Source of the DNA: Strigamia acuminata
Lineage: Eukaryota > Arthropoda > Chilopoda > Geophilomorpha > Linotaeniidae
Reading direction: 5' to 3'
Length of the DNA: 38,203 nt
NCBI GenBank assembly: GCA_949358305.1
Contig: CASHSZ010000141.1
Location: 1-38,203, forward strand
Position numbers and translations under genes: made by a program. Below, one piece after another: positions 18,867 through 29,815 of this stretch. The notes beneath the pieces are model-generated. The model was not told where the DNA came from and made no database searches. It saw only the letters and a program-made list of their open reading frames with translations. How positions within the stretch are numbered: the first letter of the stretch is position 1; the number at the start of each line of letters is the position of its first letter.

Positions 18867-19379
18867 ACCTTATGGCGCGCATGCGGATTTCTCGGAGTGC
18901 GAAAGGGACCCTATTTTAAACATTACGGCGGCCTATACCTTGACGCCCTGTTCGCAGTCTCGTGGCGGATTCTGCGGATTTCACCTATTCGTACAATCCG
19001 CACGATCGCGCGTGTTTTATCATTCTTGGCAAACCGCTTTTTGAAAACGCGTTGTAACGCATCCTCAACTTTACAAATCTGGCTTAGCGCGATCGCGCTA
19101 TAACGCTTCTTCGTGTCCAACAAAAACAGCCGATTAAAAACGAAACTTCGGGTTTCGCTAAAACGCGATTTTGATATCGGGAAGGGCACGTGACCACGTG
19201 GGTAAAAATAGAATCGAGTTTCGTGAAAACCTAATTTGGAGAAACGGCGTGGTGGTTTTGCGAAATATATCACATGTCACGTGATCGGACGTTGGATCTC
19301 GTACATAAACGTTTGTGCCTGGTCAAACCAGAGTCTTTAAAAAATATAAATGCATTTCCCGATCATAGGATTAATTTCG
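18867..19379. other. GC-rich noncoding stretch with short palindromes
   Basis: No gene is seen. It holds a perfect 14-bp palindrome AGCGCGATCGCGCT (19086-19099), a doublet of CACGTG E-boxes (19187-19200) and a third CACGTG at 19278-19283. It abuts the broken Gypsy 3' LTR. Confidence 0.5.
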
Positions 19380-19732
19380 CGCCGTGTGCTCCAGTCATTA
19401 ATTAGGTTATCTTCGTTGCAACTCGTCATAATAAAATTTTTACAGAAAATCAATCGTTTCGTATTTTATTTTCACTTTCCGGGAGTCTCGCGTCGTCGCA
19501 GTCGACGCGAGTCTCACCCAACGCGTTCTGCGGGTTCGGCGAGCGTTTTCAGATCGGGGCGGACCGTCTCGTATAGTACCGGGCGCGCCTCCCCAACTGA
19601 CCGGTCGATGGTTGTATAGTTTAAAATTTCCTCGACCGAGTAAACGGTCGATGCTTCAGCGTCCGGTCGATGATGTGGCATTTGTGCGCGTTCATCCCGT
19701 GTCTCTCAGACTGGCCTTCGGGCCGGTCAAAA

Positions 19733-19763
<31 letters not shown>

Positions 19764-20943
19764 ATTGGCCGTAAAATTGGGGCAACTGGGGTCGCTGAGC
19801 GGCGGCGGTGGCGGCAGCAACGACAGCCCCGACAACTCGCCCCGAAAATAAGTTTCCGCGTCGGCATCCGTTCGTTCGTTCGTTCGTTTAAACGTGCGCG
19901 CGGTCGCGTGCATCCTACTCGTGTCTGACGTGGCGATCGGTACGGAGTAAAAAATATCACCCGAAAAAGAAAGACGATTAAATTTTTAATTCTCCGGTCG
20001 TGGCACCGACTCTGTGGTTCGTACTTTAACCGTTAATTAGATTATCTTCGTCGTAATTTACCGGGAAAAAAAATTTGTAGGGAATCCGTTGTTTCGTATT
20101 TTATTTTCATCTTCCGGGGGTCTCGCGCCGTCCCAGTCGATGGGAGTCTTCCTCAACACGTTCGATGGGTTTTGCCAACACTTTCAGATCGCCAGCGGAA
20201 CTCGGGCCCGCCGCTCGGTCGAGCGGCTCAGTACCCGCCGGGCGGCGTGGTAGCCGGGTTCTCGCTTCCAATGCCTGTAGGCGTCCTTTTTGAAGGCCTC
20301 CCTCGCTCTCTCGGTCTCAGACTGGCCTTCGGGCCGGTCAAAATAATAAATAAATGAAGAAACAAATAAATCGGAAATAGAACGCGCCCGTCCCGACGAG
20401 AATAGGGGCAAATGGTGTCGTTGAGCGGCGACGGCAGCGGCAGCCCCGACGACTTGCCCCGAAAATAAGCTCCCGCACCGGCATCCCTTCGTCCGTCTAA
20501 ACCCCGCAGCGCGTGCGGTCGCGTGCATTCTACTCGTGTCCGGTGTGGCGATCGGTACGGGGTTAAAAAAAAATATCACACGCAAAAGGAAAAACGATTA
20601 AAATTTTAATTCTTCGGTCGTGGAACCGACTTTGCGGTCCGTGCTTCAACCGTTAATTAGGTTATCTTCGTCGCAACTCGTCGTAATAAAAATTTCACAG
20701 AAAATCAGCCGTTTCGTATTTTATTTTCATCTTCCGGGGGTCTCGCGCCGTCGTTGTGGACGGGAGTCTTCCCGAACACGTTCCATGGGTTTTGCCAACA
20801 CTTTCAGATCGAACTCGGGACTCGGGCCCGCCGCTCGGTCGAGCGGCGCACAGTACCCGCCGAGCGGCGCGGTATTCGATACCCGTCTTTGTAAAAGCAG
20901 CCGTGCTTCTTCGGTCTCAGACTGGCCTTCGGGCCGGTCAAAA

Positions 20944-20990
<47 letters not shown>

Positions 20991-21345
20991 ATTGGCCGTA
21001 AAATTGGGGCAACTGGGGTCGCTGAGCGGCGGCGGTGGCGACAGCAACGACAGCCACGACGACTCGCCCCGAAAATAAGTTTCCGCGTCGGCATCCGTTC
21101 GTTCGTTCGTTCGTTTAAACGTGCGCGCGGTCGCGTGCATCCTACTCGTGTCTGACGTGGCGATCGGTACGGAGTAAAAAAAATCACCCGAAAAAGAAAG
21201 ACGGTTAAAATTTTAATTCCCCTGTCGTAGAACTGATTTCGCGGCTCGCCTTCCAACCGTTAATCATTTTATCTTCGTCGCGACAGATTCGAATAAAAGT
21301 TTTACAAAACAACCGTCGTTTTACATTTTTAAATCATTTCCCGGG
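19380..21345. repeat. Tandem repeat of about 620 bp, three units plus a partial
   Basis: The word TTAATTAG followed by ATCTTCGTCG-type text recurs near 19398, 20033, 20653 and (as TTAATCA) 21260, periods of about 635, 620 and 607. Each full unit carries a CTTCCGGGGGTCTCGCG-type segment, a stable hairpin with an AAAT tail, and a CGATCGGTACGG segment. Units 1 and 3 are closest after the tail, and unit 2 has diverged. Frames inside are not conserved, so no gene is called. Confidence 0.85.
19709..20993 (+). repeat. Three UUCG-loop hairpins followed by AAAT tails
   Basis: GACTGGCC-TTCG-GGCCGGTC occurs at 19709-19728, 20320-20339 and 20920-20939. Each is an 8-bp stem (one G.T) closed by C(UUCG)G and followed directly by AAATAAAT runs (19729-19764 and 20940-20993; shorter and interrupted in unit 2). 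A 3' hairpin plus short tandem tail is the pattern seen at 3' ends of some LINEs and SINEs, so the unit may contain a retroposon end. Confidence 0.8.
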
Positions 21346-21655
21346 GACCATGTACCTGTTGGTTTCCGATACCAAATAGTCCTCCGTATTCATTTCATGT
21401 ATTTATATTGTGTTTCTGCATCATGCAGCCTTTATAGTATTTATTTAGACTTTACTATGAGGCATAATGCTGCCTGTATCATTTTTGTATCAGTTTAACT
21501 TTTCCAACACCAGATGGTGTCAGTCTATGTTTTACACACATCCAAGATGTCCGCCTGCGTGTCTGCAGGTTTCTGCTTATCATTCTCGTCCAAATGGACT
21601 CCAATTTGTAAGTGTTTTTATTTATAATTAAATATTGTTTATTTTTACATTCTTT
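21346..21655. other. Unassigned flank, possibly part of the Copia 5' LTR
   Basis: No gene is seen. Short inverted repeats occur (CTGCATCATGCAG near 21417, ACACCAGATGGTGT near 21508). Whether this belongs to the Copia LTR cannot be settled because no 3' LTR is present for comparison. Confidence 0.3.
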
Positions 21656-21829
21656 TGTTGTATTTGGCCGCATATAAGCACGTGTAAACGTGCGGCGCCT
21701 CGCCGTTGTCTCGCCATTATCGGCGATAGTTTGCGCTCGCTATTTCGGCCGCGCGCGTGATATTTTCACGGCGTTTACCGCTTCCACATGGTCAGTTTGA
21801 CCACTTTGCGCCTCCTCCTCTGCTACAAG

Positions 21830-21847
21830 TGGTAGCAGAGGATGGTT
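21830..21847 (+). promoter_or_regulatory. Primer-binding site for initiator tRNA-Met
   Basis: TGGTAGCAGAGGATGGTT is complementary over 18 nt to the 3' end of metazoan initiator tRNA-Met as I know it (ending CCATCCTCTGCTACCA). It therefore marks the LTR end at about 21827, 2 nt upstream. Confidence 0.85.
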
Positions 21848-22703
21848 GGCTGTCCAGCAGCGCAACAAACCACTAACCTTTATCGCCATTTTCGCGAAAT
21901 TCGCGAATTTGCGATAAATTCTTTATTTGCAGATTTCCGCGACGATTTTCGTCTCCAGAACGTTCGCGACGACGCGCCGACGTTCTCACGCAGTTTATGC
22001 TACCGGTTCTACAATTTTCCATTTGATTTCGCTCGAATCTCCGCGAGTTTCGCGATTTTCGAAGCGAATTTTGTGTATTTTGCAGATTTTCGCCGATTTC
22101 CAGCGATTCAACGCGGGAAAACCCACTGGACGCAGTGTGAACGACGTGTTGAGGAATATCCCGACCTCGTACACACTGTACAGTCGAAGAAACGACGATT
22201 TTCGAATTTTCGGCAAGAAAAACGACGAATTTCGACGATTTTCGCATTTTTAATGCGCAACGACGCCATTTTTGCTTTGCAATTATTGGCGCAACGTCTC
22301 ATCACGCTAATCAAATATTCCTTTTCAGTAGTCGTAATAAGCTTGTTAATTTTAAGGTATATTTAAGGTTTTGGGGGCCCTTTAGAATAGTTTTTGCTCT
22401 TAGGTTCCAGTCGGAACCACCGCATTAACTCATTCCTAGCCAGTGCTTACCGTGGCCAACAGGTACTCCCGCGCCTCCAGGCAGGCGAACGGACCCCTGT
22501 GTGTTGGCTGGCTAGGGTTATTTGGCCACTTCAGAAGTGGTCGCCCAATTCGATTGATATCCGCTTTGACAGTGCTTCGATCAGTGCGCCGTATTCGTGT
22601 TGCGCAACGCAATATCGTGCTACGAGAACGTCAAGTGCTCCAATTAGTGCCATTCTCCATCCAGTGTGTTTTGCTACGGATTGCTTCGTAACTCCGCGTC
22701 ATT
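21848..22703 (+). other. Copia leader between primer site and gag
   Basis: An 856-bp leader rich in CGAATTTTCG-like words. It has open frames of up to 174 codons, but they are low-complexity (F/R/D-rich), overlap each other on both strands, and show no known domain. I read it as untranslated. Confidence 0.5.
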
Positions 22704-25700
22704 ATGTCGAAGTCTACAGACGGAAATCCAGGACGTCTTCCCATCCTTAGCGTAGGAAACTACGAACTTTGGCAGCGCTCAATGCGCATGGTTCTCCGAA
22801 GCGAGGAGTTATGGGAGCACGTAACCGAGGAAGAAGAGGAGGAATTCCTTAAAACAGCTGGAGATAAAGAGAAGAAGAAATACAAGCGTCGTAAAGCCAA
22901 GGCATTAGGATTGATATATTGTTCCGTGAGCGAGGCTAAAAAGTCTGCGCTGGATGATTGCAAAACCCCAAAGGAAGCATGGGACATTTTAGCCAACATT
23001 TATGCGCCATCATCTCGTGCGCAACAGGCAGCCATGCGCCGCGAATTTTTGAATTTGCGCCTAGAGCAGGGTGAAGATATGGCCGACTTCCTAGGACGCG
23101 TTGACTATCATGTCCGCCAAATGAAGGATATCGGAGAGATAACTTCGCCTGATCACCACGCTTACCAATACTTGGACTTATTGCCTCGTGAATATTCACA
23201 AATTTCATTCACAACATATCACTTGCCCAACGGTGAATTTACACCAAAGAAAGTGGCTGAACAATTACTCTCAGAACATATGCGACTCAAAGCGACAGAT
23301 TCACGCGATTTGGACAATTCGAAACAATCACGTGCCTATGCTGGTGAGAAACAGCAACGTGGGAGAAATCGCTCGCGTCCCTCTCGACCCTTATCTTCGG
23401 TGCAGTGCTTCAATTGCCAGGAATTTGGACATTATGCGAATAAATGCCCTTTACCACCTCGCCGAGATGATAAAAATCAATCATCAGCTTCTTTCCAACG
23501 GAAACCCAGAAGTTCTAGCCGCAAACGCAATAAGAACTCAAATCGAGATGATTCTAGACCAAGGGGGAATTCCAGTGCAAGGCGAGAAACAAACTTTTTC
23601 GTCAATGCTCCTCAATCCATTCAGTTGCCCACAATTCACTTTATGCAGTCGCATGAGTGGATAGTGGATTGTGGGGCAACTGATCATGTGTGCCACGTCC
23701 AAGCATGGTTTCAAGACTACGTCAAAGTTGTGCCTTTCAATATTGAGTTAGGGCAAGGACATTCTCAAGTTCTCGGAAGAGGCAAAGTGCAAATCTTGAC
23801 GATAATAGACGGCGTGGAATGTGTAGTAAATCTCCGTGATGTGTTATATGCGCCGAACTTTGAGGCGAATTTAATTTCGGTTTCTAAAATGGACAAAACC
23901 AAACATCACATCCACATTTATGATGGAGCAGTATATGTTTATAAATCGGACATCAAACATCCGATGCTTAAAGCAAAAGAGAAAGGCGGACTGTATTATG
24001 TCGATGGATTGCGACCACCTTCAGTTGTGTCAACGGTGAATACGCCCATCTCTCAGCCGCCTGCTCCTGTACGAACCCTTGTGACGGCAGAAGAGGATTT
24101 CATCAAATATCCGGAGGCAAAGAAGAAATCGAAAAATCCTGAGCTTTTTACGGATTTTCGTCTTGAATTTCCTCCTTTGCCAAATAATATCCCTCCGCCT
24201 GTCCTCACCAATCCAGCCCAATCCAAAATACTTCCTGTACCTGTTCCTACCAATCAGATACCTCAAGTCCCATCCTTTGCCGACACGTTAAAGGCAAATC
24301 CTGTGACCTCCCAACCGAATTCAAGTCCGAAACCGAATTCAAAAACGGTTAAAACAAAGCCGGTTGCAGCGCCATCGGTTAAAAAGGATGCGACTGGCAT
24401 TTGGCACAGCAGATTGGGTCATCTTCATACCAATGCAATGAAACTTTTGGCCAGGAACGAACAAGTCTACGGAATGGAACCGGCAGAAGTGAACAAAGAA
24501 CTTTCATGCAACCATTGCAGAATTGCGAAATCCACTCGCATCTCACATAAACCGGATGAACATCCAATTTCCACTAAAGCTTTGGATCTCCTACACATGG
24601 ACGTGTGGGGAGCATCAAGAACAACTTCCTACGGTGGCGCGCGTTATGTGCTGACTATTATTGACGATGCCACGCGCTATGCCTGGATATTTCCGATGGC
24701 CAACAAGTCTCAAGTGCTCGGACTTTTTAAAGATTACGTCACACGAATAGAGCGAGTGACTAATAAGCGAGTAAAGGCCATCCGGACTGACCGAGGAGGG
24801 GAATTCATATCAAATGATTTTGATCGATATCTCAAGGAAACTGGAATTCAGGCCCAGCGGACCAATCCCCATAGCCCCGCTATGAATGGCACAGCGGAGA
24901 GAATAAACCGCACAATGGCGGATTACACGCGTGCCATCCTAGATGAAACTGGACTTCCAAATGAACTTTGGGCAGAATTCGCAGTAACGTTTTCATACAT
25001 TAAGAACAGATGTCCTCATTCACGTCTCAAACATGAGGTACCGTATATTTTGTGGCGACGACGTGCCCTTTCTCTCCGACACCTGCGGAAATTAGGCTCA
25101 AAATGCTGGGTACATCACACAGCGCCTGGCAGGGACAAATTGGACCCACGAGCTTGGGAGGGCTATTTAGTTGGTTACGCCACCACAACGCGAGGTTATC
25201 GCATCTGGAATCCGAAAGACAATAAAGTCATTGAATCCATCCATGTCCAGATAGATGAGCGGCAATCCTACAAACGTTCCAATCATTACCGAGGTCCGCA
25301 AGAGCCATGGATGGGACCAGATATGGACCAAACGCATCAATCGTCGCAAACTTATCAACAATTGCGCATTTCACAACCGCAAGTGAGGTTTGACGACGGA
25401 CTCGAATATACCGATTGGCCCAAATTTCCGGATTCAGAAGATGAATGCGACACGGACTATGATTCGGACGACTCAATTCCGCCAGGCGCTCAAGCCCGGA
25501 CACCACCAGGGTCTCCGATCAGAATTCCAACACCTGTCCTATCTCCAATAATTTCTCCAATGACATCTCGAGCGCCAAGCCCACTTATCACACCAGGTAC
25601 TACGCCAACTCACACACCGCCAGGAACACCACCAGGTTCGCCACCAAGATTTGTGAACGCTCGTCGAGGTTCTCGGGGCAATGCGCCACAAGCCCATCCA

Positions 25701-26375
25701 GCAGCACAGCATGGCCCACCTCCAACAGGGGCTGCAACTGCCTACAAATGGCGTTACGTTGGAGGCGATTCCGAGTGTAGGCGCTGGAAAAGAGAGGAAC
25801 ATTTGCGCAAAGTGCAGGAACCTGGTAAATTGAAAACAGATGTCTATTATTTCCCAGAACCAGGACTCCGATTACGTTCCAGAGGTGATGTTGAAGAGTT
25901 CTGTCACATGAACAACATTCCTTATGATTCGGAATTATTTTATTTTGGCAATATGGAATACGAATTGGAGGATCTTCCACAACCACTTCCCAGAGTGCAC
26001 CTTTGTCGTCGTGATCCCACTAGTTATGCAGAGGCTGTGAGATTTCCGGATGCGACCAAATGGCAGGAGGCCATTAATGAGGAACTAGACACTTTCGCAA
26101 AGAGAGGTGTTTACGAAGAAGTCCCAAAACCGGAAAACACGAAGATATTGGGATGCAAGTGGCTCTTCAAACTCAAAGAAGATGCTCTAGGGAATCCTGC
26201 AAGATATCGCGCCAGATTAGTGGCACAGGGCTTTGGTCAAACGTTAGGAGTGGACTACGACGAAGTTTTTAGCCCCGTTGTCAACTTTGTTCTAATACGC
26301 CTATTCTTCTGCTTGCTAGTTGTCCTCAAAGGATGGAAGGATGCGCACTTAGATGTGAAGTGCGCGTACCTATAT
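22704..26375 (+). CDS. Copia gag-pol polyprotein, cut within reverse transcriptase
   Basis: The single frame starts ATG at 22704 and gives 1224 native codons. In order: gag of the UBN2/DUF4219 type (residues 1-200, GNYELWQRSMRMVL); a basic linker; CCHC knuckle C235-x2-C238-x4-H243-x4-C248; protease D322-C-G-A-T; a Pro/Lys-rich spacer (about 440-560); gag-pre-integrase finger (WHSRLGHLH then CNHCRIAK); integrase core with D633, D696 and E732 (35 residues between the last two, as expected); a proline-rich spacer (about 930-980); then RT from about residue 1105 (WQEAINEEL, GCKWLFKLK). The frame enters foreign repeat DNA after LDVKCAYLY at 26375 and reads on to 26618, so the reported C-terminus is not native. 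The RT active site, RNase H and everything after are missing. Confidence 0.93.
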
Positions 26376-26735
26376 CCTTTTCGCGGATTGGCTTCCGCGA
26401 AATCCGCATTTCGGGGGCGACTATTCTGGGGATTCCGGGTGGACCAAACTCTTCCGGAAAATGTCCGGGGTGGTGTTGGGAGTGTCAATAGACTGTTTTG
26501 TGTCAAGGTTGTCAATTTTCATGTGAGTATTGGAAGGTTCATTTCTGCACATTCTCATGTATTTTTTTTCACAGGAGCGACAAGGAGCGATGAAGCGGGA
26601 TCGAGCGAGAGTGGGTAAAATAAACTGGTTTACGTCTCCAATGCGCGTTCAAGATGGAATACGAACTCGGAATCGACTCCAACACGCGTTCGCGTGACAT
26701 ACGGACGCATTCACGACCCAGATCAAAAAATGATC
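26376..26735 (+). repeat. Terminal module of foldback copy B
   Basis: It starts CCTTTTCGCGGATTGG with the 9-bp terminal hairpin and contains a 52-nt intron-like interval, GTGAGT at 26523 to CACAG at 26574. Copies at 29466 and 36541 have GTAAGT instead, also a donor consensus. Neither spliced nor unspliced frames stay open through all copies, so coding is not supported. Confidence 0.85.
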
Positions 26736-26737
26736 TC

Positions 26738-27885
26738 GTATTCGACTCGCTTTCTAGTCGAGTACGAATTTTGCCCTTCTTCAACGCGAAATCGTATTCG
26801 ACTCGTTTTCGAGTCGAATGCGAATTTTGCCCTTCTTCAACGCGAAATCGTATTCGACTCGTTTTCTAGTCGAGTACGAGTTTTGCCCTTCTTCAACGCG
26901 AAATCGTATTCGACTCGTTTTCGAGTCGAATGCGAATTTTGCCCTTCTTCAACGCGAAATCGTATTCGACTCGTTTTCGAGTCGAGTACGAGTTTTGCCC
27001 TTCTTCAACGAGAAATCGTATTCGACTCGTTTTCGAGTCGAGTACGAGTTTTGCCCTTCTTCAACGCGAAATCGTATTCGACTCGTTTTCGAGTCGAATG
27101 CGAATTTTGCCCTTCTTCAACGCGAAATCGTATTCGACTCGTTTTCGAGTCGAGTACGAGTTTTGCCCTTCTTCAACGCGAAATCGTATTCGACTCGTTT
27201 TCGAGTCGAGTACGAGTTTTGCCCTTCTTCAACGCGAAATCGTATTCGACTCGTTTTCGAGTCGAATGCGAATTCGTATTCGACTCGTTTTCGAGTCGAA
27301 TGCGAATTTTGCCCTTCTTCAACGCGAAATCGTATTCGACTCGTTTTCGAGTCGAGTACGAGTTTTGCCCTTCTTCAACGCGAAATCGTATTCGACTCGT
27401 TTTCGAGTCGAGTACGAGTTTTGCCCTTCTTCAACGCGAAATCGTATTCGACTCGTTTTCGAGTCGAGTACGAGTTTTGCCCTTCTTCAACGCGAAATCG
27501 TATTCGACTCGTTTTCGAGTCGAATGCGAATTCGTATTCGACTCGTTTTCGAGTCGAATGCGAATTTTGCCCTTCTTCAACGCGAAATCGTATTCGACTC
27601 GTTTTCGAGTCGAGTACGAGTTTTGCCCTTCTTCAACGCGAAATCGTATTCGACTCGTTTTCGAGTCGAGTACGAGTTTTGCCCTTCTTCAACGCGAAAT
27701 CGTATTCGACTCGTTTTCGAGTCGAATGCGAATTCGTATTCGACTCGTTTTCGAGTCGAATGCGAATTTTGCCCTTCTTCAACGCGAAATCGTATTCGAC
27801 TCGTTTTCGAGTCGAGTACGAATTTTGCCCTTCTTCAACGCGAAATCGTATTCGACTCGTTTTCGAGTCGAATGCGAATTCGTAT
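26738..27885 (+). repeat. 56-bp array of copy B, forward, 18 full and 3 short units
   Basis: Full units begin CAACG at 26782 and every 56 bp, in runs of 9, 4, 3 and 2 units. The runs are separated by three 34-bp units lacking the 22-bp spacer TTTTGCCCTTCTTCAACGCG and neighbours, giving 90-bp jumps at 27230-27320, 27488-27578 and 27690-27780. The short units keep the hairpin intact. Confidence 0.95.
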
Positions 27886-28041
27886 TCGATTCGAATACGA
27901 TTCGAATTCGATTCGAATACGAATACGATCAAAATACGAACTCGTAACAACTCGAATACGATGACCCGTTACCGGACTTTGACTCGTACGACTCGTATTC
28001 GAGATGTATTCGAGATGTATTCGAATCGTATTCGAGTCGCA

Positions 28042-28404
28042 TTCGAGATGGTCGATGATTTCCACTCGCTCATATACGCGTTGTATACGAGCTCGTATTT
28101 TGATCGTAATCGTAAACGAATCGTTTACAAGTCGTATACAAGTTGTATACGACGTGTATACACCTCGTATACGAACGAAGTTTGGAAAATCCACCGGATA
28201 CTTACTACGACATGAAAACACATAGTAGTCACATACGTCTTATTTGGAAATTGTGTTTTCACAAACTTCGTTCGTATACGAGGTGTATACACGTCGTATA
28301 CAACTTGTATACAACTTGTAAACGATTCGTTTACGATTACGATCAAAATACGAGCTCGTATACAACGCGTATACGAGCGAGTGGAAATCATCGACCATCT
28401 CGAA
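28042..28404. repeat. 363-bp palindromic core of copy B
   Basis: Arms 28042-28183 and 28263-28404 (142 bp each) flank the 79-bp loop (28184-28262), which is in the orientation opposite to that of copy A. Arm pairing is nearly perfect here. Between the left array and this core, 27886-28041 is palindromic TCGAATACGA text. Confidence 0.93.
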
Positions 28405-28554
28405 TACGACTCGAATTCGATTCGTATTCGATTCGAATACGATTCGAATTCGATTCGAATACGAATACGATCGAAATACGAACTCGTAACAACTCGAATA
28501 CGAATCAAAGTCCGGGAAACAAAAATCGACCATCTCGTATACGATTCGAAAGCG

Positions 28555-29130
28555 AATCGAATACGATTTCGCGTTGAAGAAGGGCAAAACTCGTACTCGA
28601 CTCGAAAACGAGTCGAATACGATTTCGCGTTGAAGAAGGGCAAAATTCGTACTCGACTCGAAAACGAGTCGAATACGATTTCGCGTTGAAGAAGGGCAAA
28701 ACTCGTACTCGACTCGAAAACGAGTCGAATACGATTTCGCGTTGAAGAAGGGCAAAACTCGTACTCGACTCGAAAACGAGTCGAATACGATTTCGCGTTG
28801 AAGAAGGGCAAAATTCGTACTCGACTCGAAAACGAGTCGAATACGATTTCGCGTTGAAGAAGGACAAAATTCGCATTCGACTCGAAAACGAGTCGAATAC
28901 GAATTCGCATTCGACTCGAAAACGAGTCGAATACGATTTCGCGTTGAAGAAGGGCAAAATTCGCATTCGACTCGAAAACGAGTCGAATACGATTTCGCGT
29001 TGAAGAAGGGCAAAATTCGTACTCGACTAGAAAGCGAGTCGAATACGATTTCGCGTTGAAGAAGGGCAAAATTCGTACTCGACTAGAAAGCGAGTCGAAT
29101 ACGATTTCGCGTTGAAAAAGGGAAAAACTC
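28555..29130 (-). repeat. 56-bp array of copy B, reverse, 10 full and 1 short unit
   Basis: Reverse-complement units begin ACGATTTCGC from about 28563, with one 34-bp short unit at about 28899-28932. It differs from the equivalent array at 35582-36200 by exactly one 56-bp unit. Confidence 0.94.
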
Positions 29131-29214
29131 GTACGCGATTCAGTGAAACTAAATTTACATGTGCGCGTTGACGCGCGCGATTCGTGTGTTCTACGTGAGT
29201 AAATAGAGTGCGCG

Positions 29215-29424
29215 TCACATATGAATACAAAATGTCGACCATGCGTCGCCACGATGCCAGTGGACGAATTCTGCGAATTCGTGCAAACGCAGAAAGTTAA
29301 AAATATTCAAATTTGACGCCCACGATGACTCGTTCGTAGTAGACGCCTCCACAACTGCTTTTGAAAAGAATTTGATAAATGTTTGGAAATAATATTTAGG
29401 ATTTTCTTTAATCATATCAGGAAA
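29215..29424 (-). CDS. Possible terminal exon remnant
   Basis: On the minus strand a good acceptor (CTGTTTTCAG) opens a 69-codon frame that starts FPDMIKENPKYYF and ends SWASNLNIFNFLRLHEF..., closing with TGA at 29215-29217. Composition is protein-like and unlike its repeat neighbours, but I recognise no family and see no upstream exon. It recurs intact at 36290-36499 as part of the higher-order repeat. It may be a captured host exon or chance. Confidence 0.28.
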   Translation of the reverse strand, partial: FPDMIKENPKYYFQTFIKFFSKAVVEASTTNESSWASNLNIFNFLRLHEFAEFVHWHRGDAWSTFCIHM

Positions 29425-29465
29425 CTGAAAACAGAAATAAAGTTTATACATTGGAAATTTTTTAT

Positions 29466-29815
29466 CCTTTTCGCGGATTGGCGTCCGCGAAATCCGCATT
29501 TCGGGGGAGACTATTCTGCGGATTCCGGGTGGACCAAACTCTTCCGAAAAATGTCCGGGGTGGTGTTGGGAGTGTCGATAGACTGTTTTGTGTCAAGGTT
29601 GCCAATTTTCATGTAAGTATTGGAAGGTTCATTTCTGTGCATTCTCATATATTTTTTTTCACAGGAGCAATGAGGCGCGATAAAGGGGGATCAAGCGAGA
29701 GTGAAAAAGATAAACTTGTTTACGTCTCAAATGCGCGTTCGCGATGGAATACGAACTTGGAATCGACTCCAATACGCGTTCGCGTCGCATACGAACGCAT
29801 TTACAACTCGTTTTC
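29466..29815 (+). repeat. Terminal module, third copy, without its 56-bp array
   Basis: It begins CCTTTTCGCGGATTGG exactly as copy B and runs parallel to it through the CGCGTTCGCGT segment. At about 29805 it diverges into AT-rich DNA instead of entering the array, so this is a solo module or a deleted foldback element. The flank before it ends ...TTTTTTAT. Confidence 0.85.

Larger units (their letters stand above)
21656..26375 (+). mobile_element. Ty1/Copia retrotransposon, truncated in RT
   Basis: A candidate 5' LTR starts at TGTTG (21656) and must end just before the primer site at 21830. A CATATAAG TATA-like box is at about 21671. A long leader and one gag-pol frame follow, cut at 26375 by the foldback element. 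No RT remainder, RNase H or 3' LTR was found downstream. The LTR start is uncertain. Confidence 0.85.
26376..29185 (+). mobile_element. Foldback repeat, copy B (plus orientation)
   Basis: It has the same architecture as copy A but reads in the opposite direction: terminal module 26376-26735, forward 56-bp array, one 363-bp core, reverse array, then an outer end similar to copy A's left end (AACTCGTACGCGATTCAGTG near 29125-29145). Its first base falls exactly after a tyrosine codon of the Copia RT. The far boundary is set by loss of similarity to copy A and is approximate. Confidence 0.8.

Noticed and set aside
21842-22366. A 174-codon gene in the Copia leader
   Set aside because: Low-complexity F/R/D-rich text overlapped by open frames on both strands, without a domain. 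The ATG lies inside the primer-binding site region.
26376-26618. C-terminal extension of the Copia polyprotein
   Set aside because: This part is the foldback terminal module, found elsewhere without Copia. The fusion is only a read-through into the insertion.
26654-29252. Frames of 344-465 codons over copy B
   Set aside because: These have the same cause: tandem hairpin units and palindromic CGTATACGA text, open on both strands.
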